64,000 nucleotides of DNA from Cryobacterium sp. PH31-AA6. Its GTDB lineage: Bacteria; Actinomycetota; Actinomycetes; Actinomycetales; Microbacteriaceae. Each line of letters starts with the position of its first letter. Positions within the stretch are counted from its first letter, which is position 1. The stretch lies in assembly GCF_030063195.1 (NCBI RefSeq), contig NZ_JASISS010000008.1:62001-126000 (forward strand), written 5' to 3'. A program made the translations under genes and the position numbers. Under the pieces are notes generated by a model. It was not told the DNA's origin. It worked only from the letters and a program-made list of their open reading frames with translations, and did not search any database. Of the stretch, positions 58,395-64,000 are shown piece after piece.

Positions 58395-61300
58395 ATGACA
58401 TCTGCGCCTCGCAGCCGGTTGCGCCTATTCGGCGCCGCACTTCTGGGAGTGAGCCTTGTCGCTACTCCACTCTTCGCGCTACCCGCGCAAGCCAACACCG
58501 CCGGCACCGGCGTCGTCATCAACGAGGCGTACCTCAACGGCGGCAGCTCGGGTGCCAGCTACCTGAACAAGTTCGTCGAGCTGTACAACCCGACGGACGC
58601 CCCGGTCACCCTCGACGGAACCTCGATCCAGTACCGCTCCGCCACCGGTTCGGTGAACCCGAGTGCCGTGGTCGTGCTGACCGGGTCGATCCCGGCCAAG
58701 GGCTACTACCTCGTGCAGGGCAGCTCGAACGCAGCGAACGGCGCGACGCTCCCCACTCCCGACGCCTCCACCGGCTCCTCTTTCGCCGGCGCCGCGGGAA
58801 CGATCTTCCTCGCCGACCAGGCCACCGCGCTGACCGCGCCGGCCACGGGCTCACTTGTCGGCACCCCCGGCATCATCGACCTGCTGGGTTACGGCACCTC
58901 GAACACCTTTGAGACCACGGCCGCCCCCGCGGCATCCGTGACCACTTCGATCGGACGCACCGACCACGTTGACACCGACGTCAACTCGGCCGACTTCACC
59001 GCAGCCGCGCCGACCCCGATGAACTCCGGGTCCACGCCGACGCCGACGCCTACCCCTACCCCCACCCCCACTACTCCGCCCACTCCCGTCGACGCCATCG
59101 CGATCAACGAGATCCAGGGCACGTCCGACGTCAGCCCCAGGGTCGGCAGCACCGTGACGACCACCGGTGTCGTGACCGCCGCCTACCCGGCGGGTGGCTT
59201 CAGGGGCTTCTACCTGCAGACTCCCGGAACCGGCGGCGCCATCGACCCGGCCGGCCACCTGGCCTCCGACGGCATCTTCGTCTACACCGGCACGCTGACC
59301 ACCGCGGTCGCGGTCGGAGACTACCTCTCCGTCACCGGTGCGGTCAGCGAGTACTTCGGCCTGACCCAGCTCAGTGTCGCCGCGCTCACCGACGTCGCGC
59401 CCCTCGACAGCACGGGTATCGTGCCGCCGCAACCGGCCACCGTCGCCCTGCCGCGTGAGGCTGCCGCCCGCGAAGCGCTCGAGAGCATGCTCGTCGCCCC
59501 GACCGGCGACTTCACCGTCACCAACAACTACTCGACCAACCAGTACGGTGAGGTCGGCCTCGCTGCCGGAACCACCGCGCTCGTCACACCGACCGCCCTC
59601 GCCCGCCCCGGCACGGCCGAGTACTTCGCCGCCGTTGCCGACAACGCGGCCAGGGCCGTGACCCTCGACGACGGCGCCAGCACCAACTACCTGGCCACCG
59701 CGAACAAGGCCAAGCCGGTCCCGTACCTGTCCAACGATGCCCCCGTGCGCGTCGGCGCGGCGGTCACCTTCACCAGGCCGGTCATCCTCGACTACCGCAA
59801 CAGCACCTGGAAGTTCGAACCGACAGCCGAGCTCGTTCCCGCTACGGCCGCCACCGTGCAGCCGGCGACCTTCGCCGACACCCGAACGGCGGCGCCGAGG
59901 AACGTGGGCGGCGACATCCGCCTGGCCACCTTCAACGTGCTCAACTACTTCCCGACCACCGGTGACTCGCTCACCGGCTGCACCTACTACACCGACCGGG
60001 CCGGCACACCGATCACCGTGAGCGGCGGTTGCGACGCACGCGGCGCGGCCACCCAGGTCAGCTTCGAACGACAGCAGGCCAAGATCGTCGCGGCGATCAA
60101 CGCGCTCGGCGCCCAGGTCGTCTCGCTCGAGGAGATCGAGAACTCGGCCAGATTCGGCAAGAACCGCGACGCCGCCCTGTCGACCCTCGTCGACGCGCTC
60201 AACGCCGCCGCGGGCAGCCCGGTCTGGGCTTTCGTGCCCTCACCGGCGGTGCTCCCGGCCGCCGAGGACGTGATCCGCACCGCGTTCATCTACAAGAAGG
60301 ACGTCGTCGAGACCGTCGGCACCTCGAGCATCCTCGACGCCCCGGCGTTCGTGAACGCCCGCCAGCCGCTCGCCCAGGCGTTCCAGCTGGTCGGCGACAC
60401 CGGGAGCTCGTTCCTCGCGATCGTCAACCACTTCAAGTCGAAGGGCTCGGGCACCGGAGTCGACGCCGACACCGGCGACGGCCAGGGTGCCTCCAACGCC
60501 TCACGCGTCAACCAGGCGACGGCCCTCGTCGGCTTCGCCGACTCGCTGAAGACCAGCACGGGCATCAACCGGGTCTTCCTCACCGGCGACTTCAACGCCT
60601 ACGACCAGGAAGACCCGATCAAGGTCCTCACCGACGCCGGCTACATCAGCCAGGAAGCCAAGAGCGGCGAGTACACCTATGCGTACGGCGGGTCCGTTGG
60701 CTCCCTCGACCACGTGTTCGCTTCGGTCGAGGGGGATGCCGCCGTCACCGACGTCGACGTCTGGAACATCAACTCGGTCGAGTCCGTCGCGCTGGAGTAC
60801 AGCCGGTACAACAGCAACGTCACCGACTTCTACCGCGCAGACCCGTACCGTTCCTCCGACCATGACCCCGCGATCGTCGGCCTGAACCTGGCCAGCGCCA
60901 CCGATGTGAACATCAACCTGCTCAACATCAACGACTTCCACGGCAGGATTGACGCGAACACGACCAAGTTCGCCGGAACGGTCGAGCAGCTCCGCGCCGA
61001 GTACGGTGACGCGGCCACGCTCTTCCTCTCCAGCGGCGACAACATCGGTGCGTCACTCTTCGCATCGGCGTCGCAGAAGGACAAGCCCACCATCGACGTG
61101 CTGAACGCGCTCGGGTTGCGGGCCTCCGCGGTCGGCAACCACGAGTTCGACCAGGGTCTGGCCGATCTCATCGGTCGAGTCGACACCGCCGCCGACTTCA
61201 GCTACCTCGGCGCCAACGTCTACCTCAGTGGAACGCAGACCCCGGCCCTGCAGGAGTACGCGATCGTCGATGTCTCCGGAGTAAAGGTGGGCGTCATCGG

Positions 61301-63131
61301 CGCCGTCACCGAGGAGACCCCCTCGCTCGTCTCGCCGAACGGCATCTCCACCTTGAGCTTCGGCGACCCGGTCGCCGCGGTGAACCGGGTGGCGGCGCAG
61401 CTCAGTGACGGTGACCCTGCCAATGGCGAGGCCGACGTGCTCATCGCCGAATACCACGAGGGAGCCGGGGCCGGTGCGCCGGAGGGCGCCACGCTCGAAC
61501 AGGAGCTCGCCATCACCGACAGCGCCTTCGCGAAGATCGTCACCCAGACGGCCGCGAGCGTCGACGCAATCTTCACCGGTCACACGCACAAGCAGTACGC
61601 GTGGAACGCCCAGGTTCCCGGAGCAGCCGCGGGCGTCACTCGCCCCGTACTGCAGACCGGAAGCTACGGCGAGAATGTCGGTCAGGTCGTGCTCAACTTC
61701 GACAAGGCATCCGGCGTCATCACCACGGTGAAGAACCAGAATGTGAAGCGGTCGACGACCGCCGAAGCCACCCTGGTCGCCGCCTACCCGCGAGTCGCGA
61801 CGGTGAAGACCATCACGGATGCCGCGCTCGCTGAGGCTGCCATCATCGGCAACCAGCCGATCGGCTCCGTGACCGCTGACGTGACCCGTGCCTGCATCGG
61901 CGGCACCGCCCCGTGCTCCGAGAACCGTGCGGCTCCGTCGTCGCTGGGAACCCTCGTCGCCAACTCGCTGCGTGCATCGCTGGCCGACCCGCTCAAGGGC
62001 GGCGCCGAAATCGGCGTTGTCAACCCTGGTGGAATGCGGGCCAACCTCGACCAGGCGCCGGACGGTGTCATCACCTACGCCGAAGCCAACGCGGTGCTCC
62101 CGTTCCTGAACAACCTGTGGACGACCAGCCTCACCGGCGCCCAGTTCAAGACGGTACTCGAACAGCAGTGGCAGCGCGACGCGGCCGGCAACGTGCCGAG
62201 CCGGCCCTACCTTCAGCTGGGACTGTCCGACAACGTGAACTACACGTTTGACGCCACCCGGCCAGAGGGCGACCGGATCACCGGCATCTGGATCAACGGC
62301 GACGCCGTCGACCCGGCGCGTTCCTACCGGGTGGGGTCGTTCAACTTCCTGCTCACCGGCGGCGACAACTTCCGCGCCTTCCTCTCAGGCACGGGAACGC
62401 GCGACTCGGGTCTCGTCGACCGGGACGCGTGGATCGCCTACCTCACCGCCCGAAGCCCGATCACCCCGTCCTTCGCCGTCCGCCAGGCGAGTGTCACGGG
62501 TGCGCCGACCGCACCGGTCAACCGCGGCGACTCGGTCACGTTCACCGTCGGCGATCTCAACCTGACGTCGCTCGGTGCACCGAAGAACACCGAGCTCACC
62601 TTGCTCTGGTCGGGCAGCAACGCATCCCTCGGCACGGTCGCGGTGGATGCTGCGGGCTCGGCGACGGTCACGGTCACCGTGCCCGCGGACGCACCCGTCG
62701 CCAGTACCCTTGAGCTCACCGCGACGGAGTCCGGCTCTATTGTTCGGGTTCCGTTCACGGTGAACGTGCCGGTGCCGCCGGCAACGCCTCCCGCGGCCGC
62801 CCCGGAGAAGGCCCTGACCAAGGCGCTCAAGAACCAGATCGCCACCGATCAGAGCGTCTACAACGCCGGGGACACGGTCACCATCACGGTCGGCGCGGAG
62901 CACGCGGCCGAGTTCGTCTCGGTCTGGGTGCGGTCGAACCCGGTCAATCTGGGCGGCTGGCTCACCGTGGATGCGCAGGGCAAGGTCACGGTCACTCTGC
63001 CGGCCGACCTCAAACCGGGCAACCACGACATCGTCGTGCAGGATGCCTCGGGTGCCGTGATCGGCTGGACCGACATCAAGGTCGAGAAGGTCAAGGCTCC
63101 GAAGCCGCCGAAGGCCGGCCACGGCCACTGA
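58395..63131 (+). CDS. Secreted endonuclease/5'-nucleotidase fusion with lamin-tail domain
   Basis: The 1578-residue protein has a signal peptide (about 1-33), a lamin-tail domain (about 36-205; VVINEAYLNGGSSGASYLNKFVELYN), a Thr-Pro linker (about 216-232), and an ExeM/NucH-type OB region (about 235-480). The endonuclease/exonuclease/phosphatase domain follows (about 506-832; IRLATFNVLNYF, SLEEIEN, FLTGDFNAYD, SSDHDPAIVG). A calcineurin-type metallophosphatase comes next (about 838-1100; LLNINDFHGRID, SSGDNIGAS, GNHEFDQG, FTGHTHKQYA), then a 5'-nucleotidase C-terminal domain (about 1140-1330) and Ig-like C-terminal modules ending in a Lys/Pro-rich tail. It would release nucleosides and phosphate from extracellular DNA. 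No LPxTG sorting motif is seen. A 217-base gap precedes it. Confidence 0.93.
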   Translation: MTSAPRSRLRLFGAALLGVSLVATPLFALPAQANTAGTGVVINEAYLNGGSSGASYLNKFVELYNPTDAPVTLDGTSIQYRSATGSVNPSAVVVLTGSIPAKGYYLVQGSSNAANGATLPTPDASTGSSFAGAAGTIFLADQATALTAPATGSLVGTPGIIDLLGYGTSNTFETTAAPAASVTTSIGRTDHVDTDVNSADFTAAAPTPMNSGSTPTPTPTPTPTPTTPPTPVDAIAINEIQGTSDVSPRVGSTVTTTGVVTAAYPAGGFRGFYLQTPGTGGAIDPAGHLASDGIFVYTGTLTTAVAVGDYLSVTGAVSEYFGLTQLSVAALTDVAPLDSTGIVPPQPATVALPREAAAREALESMLVAPTGDFTVTNNYSTNQYGEVGLAAGTTALVTPTALARPGTAEYFAAVADNAARAVTLDDGASTNYLATANKAKPVPYLSNDAPVRVGAAVTFTRPVILDYRNSTWKFEPTAELVPATAATVQPATFADTRTAAPRNVGGDIRLATFNVLNYFPTTGDSLTGCTYYTDRAGTPITVSGGCDARGAATQVSFERQQAKIVAAINALGAQVVSLEEIENSARFGKNRDAALSTLVDALNAAAGSPVWAFVPSPAVLPAAEDVIRTAFIYKKDVVETVGTSSILDAPAFVNARQPLAQAFQLVGDTGSSFLAIVNHFKSKGSGTGVDADTGDGQGASNASRVNQATALVGFADSLKTSTGINRVFLTGDFNAYDQEDPIKVLTDAGYISQEAKSGEYTYAYGGSVGSLDHVFASVEGDAAVTDVDVWNINSVESVALEYSRYNSNVTDFYRADPYRSSDHDPAIVGLNLASATDVNINLLNINDFHGRIDANTTKFAGTVEQLRAEYGDAATLFLSSGDNIGASLFASASQKDKPTIDVLNALGLRASAVGNHEFDQGLADLIGRVDTAADFSYLGANVYLSGTQTPALQEYAIVDVSGVKVGVIGAVTEETPSLVSPNGISTLSFGDPVAAVNRVAAQLSDGDPANGEADVLIAEYHEGAGAGAPEGATLEQELAITDSAFAKIVTQTAASVDAIFTGHTHKQYAWNAQVPGAAAGVTRPVLQTGSYGENVGQVVLNFDKASGVITTVKNQNVKRSTTAEATLVAAYPRVATVKTITDAALAEAAIIGNQPIGSVTADVTRACIGGTAPCSENRAAPSSLGTLVANSLRASLADPLKGGAEIGVVNPGGMRANLDQAPDGVITYAEANAVLPFLNNLWTTSLTGAQFKTVLEQQWQRDAAGNVPSRPYLQLGLSDNVNYTFDATRPEGDRITGIWINGDAVDPARSYRVGSFNFLLTGGDNFRAFLSGTGTRDSGLVDRDAWIAYLTARSPITPSFAVRQASVTGAPTAPVNRGDSVTFTVGDLNLTSLGAPKNTELTLLWSGSNASLGTVAVDAAGSATVTVTVPADAPVASTLELTATESGSIVRVPFTVNVPVPPATPPAAAPEKALTKALKNQIATDQSVYNAGDTVTITVGAEHAAEFVSVWVRSNPVNLGGWLTVDAQGKVTVTLPADLKPGNHDIVVQDASGAVIGWTDIKVEKVKAPKPPKAGHGH

Positions 63132-63169
63132 GGTGACGCCAACCGCGACGTCTAACACGGACGCTGCAT

Positions 63170-63209
63170 GACCAACGGAACCGGCCAGCTGAGGCCGGTT
63201 CCGTTGGTC
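63170..63209 (+). terminator. Hairpin terminator after the nuclease gene
   Basis: GACCAACGGAACCGGCC and its exact complement form a 17-bp stem with a 6-base loop, followed by GTGCC. There is no T run. Confidence 0.8.
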
Positions 63210-63283
63210 GTGCCGGCCGGGTAAACCCGTCCGACACGCTCGGTGTTCCCGGCTCGCTGCGGGAACGTCGTTAGCCTTGATTC

Positions 63284-63907
63284 ATGTCGACGATCAAACA
63301 TCCGGTCGGCCCCCAGTCCAGCAAGGTGTACTGGCGCCGACGTCTCGTAGTGGGCCTGGGCCTGCTCTTCGTGCTTGTCATCATTTTCCTGATCATCGTG
63401 CGCCCCGGAGCCGGCGCCAGCCAGCCCGACAGCAAGGCGAAGGCGGTGGCATCCACGGCCGCGTCGACGGACGCTCCGGCCTCCACGACCACCGGCCCCA
63501 CGAAGTGTGACCCAGCCCAGGTGCAGGTCGAGGCGACCACCGACGCCGTCACCTATGAGCCCGGCCTGATGCCGCAGCTGTCGCTCAGCATCACGAACAC
63601 GGGCTCGGCTCCCTGCATCATCAATGCGGGCACCGCGCAGCAGGTCTTCACGATCTCGAGTGGACAGGATGTCTACTGGAAGTCCACGGACTGCCAAACC
63701 GACCCGAGCGACGCTGATGTCACCCTCGAACCCAATGTTCCGGTGAGCTCAACCACTCCCATCACCTGGGACCGGATTCGCTCAAGCCCTGACACCTGCG
63801 ACTCATCCACTCGGCCCGCCGCGCCGGCCGGGGGAGCTTCCTATCACCTGGCCGTGGCCGTCGACGGCATCGAGGCCCCAACCCCGAAGCAGTTCATCCT
63901 CTACTAG
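63284..63907 (+). CDS. Membrane-anchored extracytoplasmic protein of unknown function
   Basis: The 207-residue protein has a basic N-terminus, one transmembrane helix (about 21-41, LVVGLGLLFVLVIIFLIIV), a Ser/Thr/Ala-rich linker (about 45-72) and an extracytoplasmic beta-rich domain. Paired cysteines (TKCDPAQ, APCIINAG, STDCQTD, PDTCDS) suggest two disulfides. The pattern LSITNTGSAPCIINAGTAQQVFTI resembles DUF4232-like domains, but I cannot assign it. The family appears in actinobacteria as a conserved hypothetical. The start is ATG at 63284 (MSTIKHPVGPQSSKVYW). Confidence 0.8.
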   Translation: MSTIKHPVGPQSSKVYWRRRLVVGLGLLFVLVIIFLIIVRPGAGASQPDSKAKAVASTAASTDAPASTTTGPTKCDPAQVQVEATTDAVTYEPGLMPQLSLSITNTGSAPCIINAGTAQQVFTISSGQDVYWKSTDCQTDPSDADVTLEPNVPVSSTTPITWDRIRSSPDTCDSSTRPAAPAGGASYHLAVAVDGIEAPTPKQFILY

Positions 63908-63955
63908 CCCCTCACGTCTCGCCACCCCGCCCGCCGCCCCGGTGGTCAAACCCTC

Positions 63956-63977
63956 GGTGGTCGAGCCTGTCGAGACC
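63956..63977. repeat. Interspersed GGTCGAGCCTGTCGAGACC-type repeat
   Basis: GGTGGTCGAGCCTGTCGAGA CC is an imperfect dyad of a kind scattered through many Microbacteriaceae genomes between genes. Only one full copy is seen here, next to a partial GGTGGTCAAACC at 63941. The rest of the final 93 bases shows no gene. Confidence 0.6.
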
Positions 63978-64000
63978 AGCCCTGCCCCGGTGGCCGACCA

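Overview
The window is high-GC DNA with tightly packed genes. Many genes overlap by 4 bases (ATGA or GTGA), GTG and TTG starts are used, and several starts look leaderless. This points to a Gram-positive actinobacterium, most likely a member of the Microbacteriaceae. Further support comes from the actinobacterial gene order ppa-tilS-hpt-ftsH-folE-folP-folB-folK-DUF3180-DUF2520-panC-lysS-clpC, a RipA-like NlpC/P60 hydrolase, a single-domain ArgA, and a GGTCGAG...TCGAGACC interspersed repeat at the right edge. Genus and species cannot be fixed from the sequence alone.

Left edge (1-3150): the C-terminal half of a NarL/DesK-type sensor kinase with its LuxR-type response regulator, a proline iminopeptidase, and a membrane-anchored YpfJ-type zinc protease.

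Exopolysaccharide (EPS) island (about 3200-36270): a Wzx/Wzy-type surface-polysaccharide locus. Its right side begins with a WcaJ-like initiating sugar transferase and a hexapeptide N-acetyltransferase (minus strand). The left, plus-strand operon makes nucleotide sugars (Gfo/Idh/MocA dehydrogenase, SDR, two DegT aminotransferases, NeuD acyltransferase). It continues with three glycosyltransferases and a flippase. An AMP-forming ligase, a fold-III PLP decarboxylase, an acyl carrier protein and an asparagine-synthetase-like protein then follow with little or no spacing. That quartet resembles genes accompanying exosortase-A/EPS loci in proteobacteria, but no exosortase is seen here, which makes it the most unusual part of the window. 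Further genes encode a GNAT protein, two GT2 glycosyltransferases, a NodB deacetylase, an O-antigen ligase/polymerase-like membrane protein and two Wzz-like proteins without kinase domains. Two secreted proteins carrying DUF4082 modules (four copies and one copy) lie in the island, and shared upstream DNA motifs suggest that separate operons are co-regulated. A broken L-2-hydroxyglutarate oxidase gene lies inside the island.

tRNA cluster and cell-wall hydrolases (36316-39860): tRNA-Phe, tRNA-Asp and tRNA-Glu (minus strand) are followed by two tandem secreted hydrolases. These share a paralogous coiled-coil N-terminus but carry different catalytic domains (M23 and NlpC/P60).

Housekeeping block (39906-58177): pyrophosphatase, tRNA lysidine synthase, Hpt, FtsH, the folate pathway (FolE, FolP, FolB, FolK), DUF3180 and bacterial-PH membrane proteins, a DUF2520 Rossmann protein, PanC, LysRS, small membrane proteins, an SGNH hydrolase, cardiolipin synthase, ClpC and ArgA.

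Right edge (58395-64000): a very large secreted fusion of a lamin-tail domain, an ExeM/NucH-type endonuclease and a 5'-nucleotidase, probably for extracellular DNA and nucleotide scavenging. A small membrane-anchored protein and an interspersed repeat follow.
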